From the NCBI RefSeq assembly GCF_900115495.1, contig NZ_FOWR01000031.1, forward strand, positions 1 through 62,916: 62,916 bases of DNA, given 5' to 3'. The notes under the pieces are model-generated. The model had not been told where the DNA came from. It saw only the letters and a list, made by a program, of their open reading frames with translations, and ran no database searches. This stretch comes from Enterovibrio norvegicus DSM 15893. GTDB lineage: Bacteria; Pseudomonadota; Gammaproteobacteria; Enterobacterales; Vibrionaceae. The translations under genes and the position numbers were made by a program. Position 1 is the first letter of the stretch. The number at the start of each line of letters is the position of its first letter. Positions 18,791 to 27,805 of the stretch are shown here, piece by piece.

Positions 18791-20119
18791 ATGAAACTAA
18801 AAAGGAATATATTAGGTCTTTCAGTCTCTTTTGCATTAATGGTTCCTGCAATAGGAATGGCAAACGCTGAGCCTGCGGGTGGTTCGTTATTTCGCGCAGC
18901 AACAAACAATGAATTGGATAAATATGACATCACGGTTGCTGGTTGGGCTGGTGTCACCGCACTCTATGCATCCGATAAGACGGATGATGGGAATATTAGC
19001 AATGGAGCATTTCTAAACCAAGAAGACGGTATTGGTCTTGATCAAATTGGCTTAATGCTTTGCAAAGGCATGGGTTGTCTGCCTACTAGTTCGTTTGCCC
19101 CTGCACAAAATGTATTGAGTCGCGTAGGTCCATTTCCTGGACCGCTTGGTGAAGTGCAGGTGGGCTTTAATGTCACCGCCATGTACGGGCAAGACATTCA
19201 GTTCTTTCGCGTTGCCGGTATTGACGATTACACATTTGACCAAGACGACGAGAACAAATTTGCCGTTCCGCAATTTTATATTGATGCTTATATCCCCGCA
19301 TTTGATGGCATGACATTGATGCTAGGTAGCTTCTTCACTTTTATCGGCAATGAAATCGGTGCTCCGTTTACTCCACCTAATTGGTTTTCCACTCTCACTT
19401 ATGCCGCACAGCATGGGCCTTCAAAGCATGTCGGGGCATTGGCGAGTATCAAAGTGCCAACCTCTGAAGATTTTGGATTGTTGAGTTTTGATGCTGGTTT
19501 GGTGGCGGGTTGGAATAACTGGGATGAAAAACGGCCTACGTTGATTGGTGCTGCTCGCTGGCGTAGCCCGGATTTAGCTACTTGGTTGGATGTTGAATTT
19601 ATCTATGGTGATGGAGAAGGCGATGCGTTTGGCGCGGCGAAAGGGGGCTCTCCTTACATTGCGGTGAGCTCAACAGGAGACACGCTCAATCGTTTTCATT
19701 CATCAACAACGTTAACGCATGCTCTTAACCCAGATCTTCAATTGGCGGCTGAGTTTATTTATGGTTTTCAGGAAGCGGGTGATGTATCTGCTGCACCTGT
19801 GTTCATCACTGAAGACAGTGGGTGGATGGGGTTAAATGTTGCGGCGAGATATAAGCTGGATGATAACCTTCATATGGGTGTGCGTGCCGAATGGTTTGAT
19901 GACGAAAACGCGGCAAACGTGCTGTGGAGTTCGGTTGGTGCAACGGGCGGAGATGTCTATTCACTGACAGCAAATTTAAGTTGGAGTGCGAATCAGTACA
20001 TCAAAATCAGCCCTGAACTACGTTATGACACTTACAAGGGACAAGGAGCAGGACTGTTTGCTGGTGGTAAATCAGACGATCAATTTATCGCATTACTTAA
20101 TGCTGTCACTTATTTCTAG
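18791..20119 (+). CDS. Outer-membrane beta-barrel porin (BBP2-like)
   Basis: The 442-residue product has a signal peptide (cleavage near 'GMANA-EPAGG') and ends in Tyr-Phe, the usual last strand of a Gram-negative porin. Alternating hydrophobic strands run throughout, and 'FTFIGNEIGAP' and 'NWFSTLTYAAQHGPSKHVGALA' resemble the OmpL-like putative porin-2 family. Between the aldoxime/nitrile genes and the paa cluster it may let aromatic acids, nitriles or oximes through the outer membrane. That role is inferred from position. It has a GGAAAG ribosome site and its own terminator. Confidence 0.75.
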   Translation: MKLKRNILGLSVSFALMVPAIGMANAEPAGGSLFRAATNNELDKYDITVAGWAGVTALYASDKTDDGNISNGAFLNQEDGIGLDQIGLMLCKGMGCLPTSSFAPAQNVLSRVGPFPGPLGEVQVGFNVTAMYGQDIQFFRVAGIDDYTFDQDDENKFAVPQFYIDAYIPAFDGMTLMLGSFFTFIGNEIGAPFTPPNWFSTLTYAAQHGPSKHVGALASIKVPTSEDFGLLSFDAGLVAGWNNWDEKRPTLIGAARWRSPDLATWLDVEFIYGDGEGDAFGAAKGGSPYIAVSSTGDTLNRFHSSTTLTHALNPDLQLAAEFIYGFQEAGDVSAAPVFITEDSGWMGLNVAARYKLDDNLHMGVRAEWFDDENAANVLWSSVGATGGDVYSLTANLSWSANQYIKISPELRYDTYKGQGAGLFAGGKSDDQFIALLNAVTYF

Positions 20120-20172
20120 TTAGATGATTAACCTCTGCTTTTATTAGCCATACTTTGATAGTGAGTATGTTT

Positions 20173-20202
20173 GACCTTAACGTCAGTTAAGGTCTTTTTT
20201 TT
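20173..20202 (+). terminator. Terminator of porin gene
   Basis: GACCTTAAC/GTTAAGGTC stem followed by eight T. Confidence 0.9.
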
Positions 20203-20204
20203 CT

Positions 20205-20232
20205 AGCAAACAGCAAACAGCAAACAGCAAAT
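20205..20232. repeat. Short tandem repeat (AGCAAAC)
   Basis: The 7-base unit AGCAAAC is repeated four times, the last with one change, between two facing terminators. It is a likely slippage tract with no evident function. Confidence 0.8.
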
Positions 20233-20284
20233 AGCTCTAAAAAATAATACCGTAAGTGGATTGCGGTATTATTTTTTAGAGCTA
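20232..20284 (-). terminator. Strong terminator of the paa minus-strand operon
   Basis: A perfect 21-bp stem starting TAGCTCTAAAAAATAATACC, with a loop of about 11 bases, lies 11 bases past the stop of the last paa-operon gene. Confidence 0.8.
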
Positions 20285-20295
20285 TGCCGTATGGT

Positions 20296-22380
20296 CTACA
20301 TTTTATTTAAATAAGCGGAGGGTTCCCACCAGGGTTTGTTTTCGGACAGATGGAAGTAAGATATATTTTCAATGATCAGTTTGGTTCCCACAGATTTTGC
20401 ATAATACATAGGGCCGCCACGAAATCTTGGAAATCCGTAGCCATTTAACCAGATGGCGTCGATATCCTCGACATTTCTCGCAATGCCTTTCTCCAATAAG
20501 TTAGCGCCTTCATTCACCAATGCAAGGACAAGCCTCTTTTGAATGTCTTCATCCGAGATTTGACGAGCCTCAATACCCAATTTTTGCGCTTCTGCAGCAA
20601 CCAATGTCAGAGTCGTTGGATCAGCCAAGCGTTTCCCGTTCTCGTATCGATAAAAACCAGCCCCAGTTTTACGGCCGAGCCTTCCATGTTCAACCATCAC
20701 ATCTGCGGCACGAAAATAGGCAGGGTCATTGTAGATTGGGGGGTATTCTCGACGTGCTTTGTAAGCGATATCGATGCCAGACATGTCATTCACAGTCAGT
20801 GGACCCATCGCCATTCCCCACGCTTCCATAGCGGAATCAATTTGTTCTGGGCTTGCTCCTTCCAAAAGTAACATATTGGCTTCTCGGCCATAGGCTGCAT
20901 ACATACGATTGCCGACGAAGCCGAATCCAACACCGACACAAACGGGCACTTTTCTTAACTGCTTGGCGATATTCATTACAGCATTCACGGCATCTTCAGA
21001 TGTCGATTTCGCTTTCACCACCTCAACAAGTTTCATGATGTTTGCGGGGCTAAAGAAGTGCATGCCAATCACCAACTCAGGTCGGGTAGTCGAACTGGCG
21101 ATATCATTAATATCGAGATACGACGTATTTGTTGCGAAAATTGTGGACGGTTTGCAAACAGCATCGAGCGAGGAAAAAATCATTTTTTTGACTGACATTT
21201 TTTCGAATGCCGCTTCTACCACAAGATCGATATCAGCGAGCTTCCCATAGTCATAGGTACTGGACATCAATGATAGAGCCTGTTGCTTTTCGGCGATGGA
21301 AATTCGCCCTTTTTCATGCATTTTTTCATAGTGTTCTCGGATTTTTTTCAACCCGAGTGAGCATTGTTCTTCTGTCGTATCCACCAGAGTGACATTGAAG
21401 CCTGCATCTATAAATGCAATTGCAATGCCGATTCCCATCGTTCCTGCACCGATCACCGAAATAGATGAAATGTTCGAGGATATTGTTGAGGGTTTGTAGG
21501 CCGCTGCCGATTGTTTTTCTGCGAAGAAAGCGTAGCGCATAGAAGCAGACTGTTCCGAGTCTCGACAGGCCAGAAAAAAGCGTCTTTCCAGTTTTATTGC
21601 TTCATCAAAAGGACGCAGAGTAGCGGCCTCTATGGCGTCAATTGCACGTTGAGGGGCAAATTGTCCTTTGGCTTTCTTTGCGAGTTTACTGCGCCATTCA
21701 TCGAACGAAACATCCTTGATTGAAGGGGGAACACGTCGATGTTGGGGGGGGAGAAAGGGGTCGCTTGCGGTTCCTGCTGCAAAGCTAATCGCTGCCCGGT
21801 TCACTATTGGGGCATGTTCAGGCTTTTCTGCGTTTTTCAACCCAGAAGTGCCCTCGTCTATTTGCATGTCCACAAGATCAGGCATCGTATCTGTTGATGC
21901 CATGTTGCCGGATGTGATCATGGAAAGCGCGTTCTCTAGTCCGATATAGCGAGGTAAAAGCTGTGTACCTCCTGCGCCGGGAATGAGGCCGAGCTTAACT
22001 TCAGGCAGCCCGACGTTGGTGCCAATCATCGCGATGCGATAATGGCAAGAGAGCGCTAATTCAAAGCCTCCGCCAAGTACAGTGCCGTGAAGTGCTGCTG
22101 TAACAGGCTTTTTGCTGTTTCTGATGGCGCTTAACACCGTGGGTAAGCTTGGGGCTATGGGTGGTTGACCAAATTCTTTGATATCTGCACCAGCAATAAA
22201 GGTACTTCCTTTGCAACCTATGACGATGGCATCAATATCCGCTCGGCTATTTGCCCATTCAATACCGGCGAGAATACCGGCTCTGACAGATTGAGAAAGG
22301 GCATTGACGGGAGCATTGTAGACTTCAATGAAGCCAATGTTGTCTTGTTGAGTTAACGTGACAGTGTTAGAGAGAGACAT
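20296..22380 (-). CDS. Fused enoyl-CoA hydratase/3-hydroxyacyl-CoA dehydrogenase (PaaF/PaaH role)
   Basis: This 694-residue two-domain enzyme has an N-terminal crotonase domain (residues 1-190) with the oxyanion-hole segments 'FIAGADIKEF' and 'GTVLGGGFELALS' and the Glu in 'LPEVKLGLIPGAGG'. The dehydrogenase domain has the NAD-binding 'VIGAGTMGIGIAIAFIDAG' (from about residue 310) and the C-terminal 'NRMYAAYGREA' region. It resembles FadJ or peroxisomal bifunctional enzymes. The cluster has no separate paaF or paaH, so this one protein probably hydrates 2,3-dehydroadipyl-CoA and oxidises 3-hydroxyadipyl-CoA. It is the last gene of the paa minus operon, after a short gap. Confidence 0.88.
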   Translation of the reverse strand: MSLSNTVTLTQQDNIGFIEVYNAPVNALSQSVRAGILAGIEWANSRADIDAIVIGCKGSTFIAGADIKEFGQPPIAPSLPTVLSAIRNSKKPVTAALHGTVLGGGFELALSCHYRIAMIGTNVGLPEVKLGLIPGAGGTQLLPRYIGLENALSMITSGNMASTDTMPDLVDMQIDEGTSGLKNAEKPEHAPIVNRAAISFAAGTASDPFLPPQHRRVPPSIKDVSFDEWRSKLAKKAKGQFAPQRAIDAIEAATLRPFDEAIKLERRFFLACRDSEQSASMRYAFFAEKQSAAAYKPSTISSNISSISVIGAGTMGIGIAIAFIDAGFNVTLVDTTEEQCSLGLKKIREHYEKMHEKGRISIAEKQQALSLMSSTYDYGKLADIDLVVEAAFEKMSVKKMIFSSLDAVCKPSTIFATNTSYLDINDIASSTTRPELVIGMHFFSPANIMKLVEVVKAKSTSEDAVNAVMNIAKQLRKVPVCVGVGFGFVGNRMYAAYGREANMLLLEGASPEQIDSAMEAWGMAMGPLTVNDMSGIDIAYKARREYPPIYNDPAYFRAADVMVEHGRLGRKTGAGFYRYENGKRLADPTTLTLVAAEAQKLGIEARQISDEDIQKRLVLALVNEGANLLEKGIARNVEDIDAIWLNGYGFPRFRGGPMYYAKSVGTKLIIENISYFHLSENKPWWEPSAYLNKM

Positions 22381-22418
22381 AGCGTTTCCTTACTTGGTGA
22401 TACATTCCATGTCGCGTT

Positions 22419-23516
22419 TTAACGCTGGTCGAAATCGACAGTGACATCGTCTGATATGGGATGGGCCTGACATGTCAGGATGTAGCCAGCATCAATTTCA
22501 TGCTGTTCTAAACCGTGGCTGATATCCATGTCGACCTTACCTTTCACCAATTTAGCTTTACAGGTTGAACACACCCCTCCTTTGCAGGAGTAAGGGAGAG
22601 ACATGCCATTGTCGATGCCTGCATCAAGAATATTTTCCCCGACTGTGGCCAATTTAAATGTCAAAGAGCGACCATCAGCCGTGACGGTGACTTTGCTCAT
22701 CTTTTCTTCGCCATAATTGGCAACACGCTGTTTTGCTTTTTGCAGGGCAAGTTGAGCATCTTCGGAAGAACTCGAGAAGAGCTCATAGTGAATTTGGTCC
22801 TCTGAAAGCCCTTCAATTCGGAACCCTCGAGAGACTTCCGACATCATGGATTCAGGCCCACAGATAAATGCATGGTCAGTGCTGTTGATGTTGATAAGTC
22901 GGTGCTTTTGTAATGCAGCGCCTTTTGCCACATCGATGTAACCTGACAGCAGTTCAGATCCCTGATCCTCCTGACTCATGATGTTTATCCAACTAAATCT
23001 CATCATGTAGTGATTTTTTAGATAGCTGAGAGTGTCAGCGAACATCATGGTATTACTCTGGCGATTCCCGTAAATCAGGGTGATGCGACTGTCTGGCTCT
23101 TGTGACAACACCGTTTTGATAATGGAGAGAATAGGGGTAATACCGCTGCCCACAGCAATACACATGTAATGATGCTGATGGGATGGATCAAGCGTCGTGT
23201 AAAAGCTGCCTTGTGGGGGCATCACATCAACGCTTTGCCCAGCTTTAAACGTGTCATTGGCAAAATTTGAAAAAGCACCTCCTTCGACACGTTTGATCGC
23301 CACTTGCAAAACGCCTTCATTGGCGCCTGAGCAAATTGAATAGGCACGTCTTACTTCTTCGCCATCGATCGTGGCGCGCAATGTTACAAACTGTCCTTGA
23401 ATAAAACGAAAGGTGTCTTTTAACGCATCAGGAATATCGAACGTGACGCACAATGCGGCATCCGTTTGCTGTTGCGTTCTTTTTATTTTGATTGAATAGA
23501 ATTGGGTGTCACTCAT
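22419..23516 (-). CDS. paaE: Phenylacetyl-CoA epoxidase reductase PaaE
   Basis: The 365-residue reductase feeds electrons from NADPH to the PaaAC di-iron oxygenase. It has an N-terminal FAD domain ('RRAYSICSG') and an NAD(P)H domain ('IAVGSGITPILSIIKTVL', 'LIYGNRQSNTMMF'). The C-terminal plant-type [2Fe-2S] ferredoxin carries 'YSCKGGVCSTCKAKL' plus a distal 'ILTCQAHP'. The ATG at 23516 was chosen over an upstream TTG. It follows paaD with a 15-base gap. Confidence 0.95.
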   Translation of the reverse strand: MSDTQFYSIKIKRTQQQTDAALCVTFDIPDALKDTFRFIQGQFVTLRATIDGEEVRRAYSICSGANEGVLQVAIKRVEGGAFSNFANDTFKAGQSVDVMPPQGSFYTTLDPSHQHHYMCIAVGSGITPILSIIKTVLSQEPDSRITLIYGNRQSNTMMFADTLSYLKNHYMMRFSWINIMSQEDQGSELLSGYIDVAKGAALQKHRLININSTDHAFICGPESMMSEVSRGFRIEGLSEDQIHYELFSSSSEDAQLALQKAKQRVANYGEEKMSKVTVTADGRSLTFKLATVGENILDAGIDNGMSLPYSCKGGVCSTCKAKLVKGKVDMDISHGLEQHEIDAGYILTCQAHPISDDVTVDFDQR

Positions 23517-23531
23517 GATCAATTCCCTTTA

Positions 23532-24071
23532 CTACAAACATTTAAAGAAATCGAAGGGCTCTTGGCAGCTTTCGCAACGAAACAAGGCCTTGCAGGCCGT
23601 GGATCCAAATTCGCTGATCCTGCTTGTTTTCGCCGATCCGCAATGTGGACAACGCACTCCCTTCTTGGGCGTCATTCTTAAACAGCCACTTGGCGCGTCA
23701 CTTGGCGGGGCAATGCCGTACTCTCTGAGTTTCCGTTGACCGGATTCTGACATGTCATCTGTTGACCATGGGGGGAACAGGGTGACGTTTACCGAAACCT
23801 CTGTGTATCCGGCAGCATGCATCGCGGCATAAATGTCTTCTTTTATTGTCTCTACGGCGGGGCAACCAGAGTAGGTAGGCGTAATCGTGATGAGTATCCT
23901 CCCTTGATTTTCTGTTACATCGCGAAGGATCCCGATATCCCAAATTGATACCACGGGGATCTCAGGGTCAGTCACGCCGTCTAAAATGCGCCAAACATCA
24001 GACTGGTTGGAATGAAATCGGTTTTTAGTTCGCTCGAAACGCGCACGGGGTGTTAATGGAATGGTATTCAT
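23532..24071 (-). CDS. paaD: Phenylacetyl-CoA epoxidase maturation protein PaaD
   Basis: The 179-residue protein has an N-terminal MIP18/DUF59 domain ('LDGVTDPEIPVVSIWDIGI', 'TPTYSGCPA') and a C-terminal zinc-ribbon-like part with 'CPHCGS' and 'CESCQEPF'. PaaD is needed to assemble the iron-sulfur cluster of PaaE and is conserved in paa operons. It sits 3 bases downstream of paaC. All four C-terminal Cys of the motif are present. Confidence 0.95.
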   Translation of the reverse strand: MNTIPLTPRARFERTKNRFHSNQSDVWRILDGVTDPEIPVVSIWDIGILRDVTENQGRILITITPTYSGCPAVETIKEDIYAAMHAAGYTEVSVNVTLFPPWSTDDMSESGQRKLREYGIAPPSDAPSGCLRMTPKKGVRCPHCGSAKTSRISEFGSTACKALFRCESCQEPFDFFKCL

Positions 24072-24074
24072 GGG

Positions 24075-24836
24075 TCACCACTCACAGCCAGGGTAGGCGC
24101 GATGAACACTTTGCATGACACAAAGTAGGTGGCTCAAATGCTCAGTGTGATAACCCGCTCGGCCTCCACGAACCGCCCATTCGTCAGCGGGAACCGTCAG
24201 TGTTGCCTGCTCCAAAACGTGCGCCAGTTTTGAATGGAACAGGTTTTTTAAATTGGGCGTATTAACGGCAATCTCTGCGTTGATCAGTTGTTTTTCGCCA
24301 TCATCGGGCTCAAACAATTCGGGAATATATCCCCAAATATCGTTAAACGCGTCCTGCATACGCTGGTGGCTTTCTTCTGTGCCGTCACCCAGCTTTACAA
24401 CCCAATCCTGGCTGCGCATCAAGTGATAACGCGTTTCTTTAATGGATTTTTGTGCGATGGCAGAAAGCATCGGGATACGTGAATCGACAAGCTGAACAAG
24501 AACCAAAGATTGATAGATGTCCACAATAAGCTGCCTTGCCATCGTGAACGCGAAATCGCCACGTGGCAGCTCGTTGATTAAGTGATTGGTGTATTGTCGC
24601 TCGTCGCGAAGAAACGCGAAGTCATCTTCACTTTTCTCGCCGTTTGTCAGTTCTGAGGCATAGCCATAAAACATCCGAGCGCGGCCAAGGTAATCAAGAG
24701 CCACGTTGCCCAAGGCAATGTCTTCTTCAAGAAAAGGGCCATGGCTTGCCCATTCTGAAAGTCGGTGCCCAAGGGTTAATGCGTCATCCCCCAAGCTCAA
24801 CACATATCGTAGAAGTTCTTTTTGCTGTTCCATCAT
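24075..24836 (-). CDS. paaC: Phenylacetyl-CoA epoxidase subunit PaaC
   Basis: The 253-residue ferritin-like structural subunit stabilises PaaA and binds substrate. Motifs: 'LSLGDDALTLGHRLSEWASHGP' near the N-terminus, 'LGNVALDYLGRARMFYGYA', 'NELPRGDFAFTMARQLIVD' and 'KETRYHLMRSQDWV'. Length and order match the E. coli protein. It overlaps no neighbour, and lies 9 bases after paaB. Confidence 0.95.
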   Translation of the reverse strand: MMEQQKELLRYVLSLGDDALTLGHRLSEWASHGPFLEEDIALGNVALDYLGRARMFYGYASELTNGEKSEDDFAFLRDERQYTNHLINELPRGDFAFTMARQLIVDIYQSLVLVQLVDSRIPMLSAIAQKSIKETRYHLMRSQDWVVKLGDGTEESHQRMQDAFNDIWGYIPELFEPDDGEKQLINAEIAVNTPNLKNLFHSKLAHVLEQATLTVPADEWAVRGGRAGYHTEHLSHLLCVMQSVHRAYPGCEW

Positions 24837-24845
24837 TTTTCCTCC

Positions 24846-25133
24846 TTACATGTTGCCGGCTTCTTTTGGAAGCGGGTAGTAGGTGGCGTGGCGATAAGGC
24901 TTATCGTCTGATGGGTCGAAGAAGGCCTCGTTGTCATCTTCTTGCGAGGCTGAGATATCCGCTGAGCGCACAACCCAAATGCTTACGCCTTCACTTCGGC
25001 GTGTGTAACAATCTCGCGCGTATTGAAGCGCGTGCTCGGCATCCTCTGCGTGAAGACTGCCAACATGTTTGTGGTCGAGTCCGCGTTTGCTGCGCACAAA
25101 GACTTCGAACAGTTCTAGGTTTTCCAATGTCAT
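24846..25133 (-). CDS. paaB: Phenylacetyl-CoA epoxidase subunit PaaB
   Basis: The 95-residue bridging subunit of the epoxidase complex contains 'LFEVFVRSKRGLDHKHVGSLHA', 'EHALQYARDCYTRRSEG', 'SIWVVRSADI' and 'KPYRHATYYPLPKEA'. The start at 25133 is set by an AAGGAG ribosome site and the family length; a longer upstream frame is not coding. It is 11 bases from paaA. Confidence 0.95.
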   Translation of the reverse strand: MTLENLELFEVFVRSKRGLDHKHVGSLHAEDAEHALQYARDCYTRRSEGVSIWVVRSADISASQEDDNEAFFDPSDDKPYRHATYYPLPKEAGNM

Positions 25134-25144
25134 CGTGCTTCTCC

Positions 25145-26113
25145 TTAAGCAACTGCGTTTTGTTGACGTTGTTTGACTTTCTCCGCATGCGCATTCTGAG
25201 CATCTCGCACCCATGCACCTTCTTCATGTGCATTGACATGGTGTTGAATACGCTGGCGATTACAGTGCCCGTTGCCGTTGATAACGTTGTAAAACTCTTC
25301 CCAATCAATATCGCCGCTGTCGTAATGACCGCGCTCCTCGTTCCATTCAATTGCGCTATCCGGATGTTCAAGCCCTAAAAAGGCGATTTGTTGAACGGTT
25401 TGGTCTATGAATTTTTGTCGCAGACTGTCGTTGGTTTCGCGCTTGATTTTCCATTGCATTGAGCGTGCAGAATGCGCAGATTCAGCGTCATGTGGGCCAA
25501 ACATCATCAACGATGGCCAGTAAAAGCGATTCAGTGAGTCTTGGGCCATTTGTCGTTGTTCATCGCTGCCTTTAGCCAACGACAACATGATTTGATAGCC
25601 CTGACGCTGGTGGAAGCTTTCTTCTTTGCAAATGCGGATCATGGCGCGGGCATAAGGACCATAAGAGGTGCGTTGCAGAGACACTTGGTTGCAGATAGCA
25701 GCGCCGTCTACCAACCAGCCAATTGCACCAATGTCACCCCAGGTTTGCGTGGGGTAATTAAAGATGGATGCATACTTGGCTTTGCCCGTTTGCAATGCTT
25801 CGATCATCTCCGCGCGGCTAATTCCGAGCGTTTCTGTTGAGCTATACAGGTAAAGGCCATGACCTGCTTCATCTTGCACTTTCGCCAAAAGGACGGCTTT
25901 ACGACGCAGTGAAGGTGCTCGGGTGATCCAGTTTCCTTCTGGTTGTTCGCCAATGATCTCCGAATGTGCGTGTTGAGAGATTTGACGGATCAGGTTTTGA
26001 CGATAAGCATCAGGCATCCAATCTTTTGGTTCTATTTTCTCTTCACGGTCAATCTTCTTCTGGAAGGCTTCCAGCAGGCGTTGTTCTTGGGCTTCTTGAT
26101 GTTGTTCTTTCAT
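25145..26113 (-). CDS. paaA: Phenylacetyl-CoA epoxidase catalytic subunit PaaA
   Basis: The 322-residue di-iron monooxygenase subunit inserts one oxygen into the aromatic ring of phenylacetyl-CoA to give the 1,2-epoxide. Helices carrying the Glu/His ligands are seen in '[19 protein letters not shown]', '[20 protein letters not shown]', '[17 protein letters not shown]' and '[20 protein letters not shown]', with '[15 protein letters not shown]' near the end. It is full length and part of the ABCDE block. Confidence 0.96.
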   Translation of the reverse strand: MKEQHQEAQEQRLLEAFQKKIDREEKIEPKDWMPDAYRQNLIRQISQHAHSEIIGEQPEGNWITRAPSLRRKAVLLAKVQDEAGHGLYLYSSTETLGISRAEMIEALQTGKAKYASIFNYPTQTWGDIGAIGWLVDGAAICNQVSLQRTSYGPYARAMIRICKEESFHQRQGYQIMLSLAKGSDEQRQMAQDSLNRFYWPSLMMFGPHDAESAHSARSMQWKIKRETNDSLRQKFIDQTVQQIAFLGLEHPDSAIEWNEERGHYDSGDIDWEEFYNVINGNGHCNRQRIQHHVNAHEEGAWVRDAQNAHAEKVKQRQQNAVA

Positions 26114-26159
26114 TGTTTTTGCTCCCGTTGTTTCTTTTCACGTGTCAGGTGCAGAAAAA

Positions 26160-27362
26160 TCAAACGCGTTCAATGACCAGCGCGATACCTTGGCCGACAC
26201 CAATGCACATGGTGCAAAGGGCATAACGACCTTGAGTGCGTTCAAGTTGGTTTAGTGCGGTGAGCACGAGGCGAGCACCGCTGGCACCGAGCGGGTGACC
26301 TAATGCAATCGCGCCACCATTTGGATTCACCTTTTCAGAATCATCCGGTAGCCCGAGGTCACGGGTAACGGCCAATGCTTGTGCTGCAAAGGCTTCATTG
26401 AGTTCAATGGTGTCCATTTCTTCGAGTGTTAACCCTGCGCGCTTGAGCGCTTTCTTCGCTGCTGGAGAAGGGCCAAAACCCATGATGCGTGGTGGAACGC
26501 CAGCGGTGGCCATGGCGAGAATTCGCGCACGTGGCGTTAGCCCATGCTGTTTAATGGCATTTTCTGAGGCGAGAAGCAGCGCGACGGAACCGTCGTTAAC
26601 GCCAGATGCATTGCCAGCGGTGACACTGCCAGATTCGCGAAAAGGGGTAGGGAGCTGGGCTAAAGCATCTGCCGTTGTTGCGCGCAGATGTTCATCTTTG
26701 CCAAAACAAAGGGGCTCTTGTTTACGGCGTGGGATCATCACAGGGGTGATTTCAGCATCGAACACGCCGGATTGTTGCGCTTTCGCTGCGCGTTGTTGGC
26801 TGCGCAATGCAAAGGCGTCTTGATCGGCGCGGCTGACGTTGAAATCTTCTGCGACGTTTTCGGCGGTTTCAGGCATTGAATCTACGCCATATTGCTGCTT
26901 CATTTTGTCGTTAATAAAACGCCAACCAATGGTGGTGTCGTACATCTCTGCTTGTCGAGAAAAAGCAGCAGGCGCTTTTCCCACCACAAATGGTGCACGT
27001 GACATTGATTCAACCCCACCCGCAATGGCGAGTTCCAATTCACCGCAATCAATGGCTCTGGCTGCCGTGCCGATGGCATCCATCCCTGAACCGCACAGTC
27101 GATTGATCGTTGTGGCTGGCACTGATTCAGGCAAACCTGCGAGTAATGCGCTCATACGGCCGACATTGCGGTTGTCTTCTCCAGCTTGATTGGCGCAACC
27201 ATAGAAAACTTCATCAATGCACGACCAGTCTAAATGGGGATGCCGTTCCATCAGTGCGCGAATAGGGTAGGCACCAAGATCATCCGCTCTGACGGTTGAG
27301 AGGGTGCCGCCATAACGGCCAAATGCAGTACGAATACCATCGCAAATATATGCATGCTTCAT
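26160..27362 (-). CDS. paaJ: 3-oxoadipyl-CoA thiolase PaaJ
   Basis: This 400-residue thiolase would cleave 3-oxoadipyl-CoA to succinyl-CoA and acetyl-CoA and also act on 3-oxo-5,6-dehydrosuberyl-CoA. It has the nucleophilic Cys in 'TINRLCGSGMDAIGTAAR', the 'GGVESMSRAPFVVGK' loop, the His in 'NPNGGAIALGHPLGASGAR' and the second Cys in 'LCTMCIGVGQGIA'. These are the standard Cys-His-Cys residues. It lies between paaI and paaA, fitting an integrated paa operon. Confidence 0.94.
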   Translation of the reverse strand: MKHAYICDGIRTAFGRYGGTLSTVRADDLGAYPIRALMERHPHLDWSCIDEVFYGCANQAGEDNRNVGRMSALLAGLPESVPATTINRLCGSGMDAIGTAARAIDCGELELAIAGGVESMSRAPFVVGKAPAAFSRQAEMYDTTIGWRFINDKMKQQYGVDSMPETAENVAEDFNVSRADQDAFALRSQQRAAKAQQSGVFDAEITPVMIPRRKQEPLCFGKDEHLRATTADALAQLPTPFRESGSVTAGNASGVNDGSVALLLASENAIKQHGLTPRARILAMATAGVPPRIMGFGPSPAAKKALKRAGLTLEEMDTIELNEAFAAQALAVTRDLGLPDDSEKVNPNGGAIALGHPLGASGARLVLTALNQLERTQGRYALCTMCIGVGQGIALVIERV

Positions 27363-27365
27363 GAA

Positions 27366-27803
27366 TCACTCCTTCGATTCTGTTGGGAGTACAGCTTGGT
27401 TCAAGCGGGCGGATGTGCCTTTGAAAATGGCAACGAGTTCTTGCTTTTGGTTAACGATGTTGACGATGTAAACACCTGTCCGACGCCCTTGATGCATCGC
27501 AGCAGCGTGTGCTGTTAGCACATCGTTTTCTCGGGCTGGACGAAGAAAATCAATGGAGCATGCTGACGCCACTGCCGCTTCATTTTCTGAATTGCAGGCA
27601 AAGGCAAATGCGGAATCTGCCAAGCTAAAAATCATCCCACCGTGGCATGTTTTATGGCCATTCAACATGTTGGCCGTGACTCGCATAGAAACGTCGCTTT
27701 CACGGTACGACATATGTTCGATGCTCATGCCCATCTCGCGTGACACCGTGTCATGAGTGAACATTTCGTTGGCACATACTTGAGCGAGTTTGTTGGCGTT
27801 CAT
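27366..27803 (-). CDS. paaI: Hot-dog thioesterase PaaI
   Basis: This 145-residue hot-dog-fold acyl-CoA thioesterase is thought to rescue CoA trapped in ring-hydroxylated or dead-end phenylacetyl-CoA products. Family signature 'NGHKTCHGGMIFSLADSAFAFACNS' holds the active-site Gly/Asp region. Three bases separate it from paaJ and 2 from paaG, so it is translationally coupled. Confidence 0.94.
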   Translation of the reverse strand: MNANKLAQVCANEMFTHDTVSREMGMSIEHMSYRESDVSMRVTANMLNGHKTCHGGMIFSLADSAFAFACNSENEAAVASACSIDFLRPARENDVLTAHAAAMHQGRRTGVYIVNIVNQKQELVAIFKGTSARLNQAVLPTESKE

Positions 27804-27805
27804 GT

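Noticed and set aside
24846-25214. Longer start for paaB (25214)
   Set aside because: The extra 27 residues are Cys/Arg-rich and overlap paaA; the AAGGAG site and family length fix the start at 25133.
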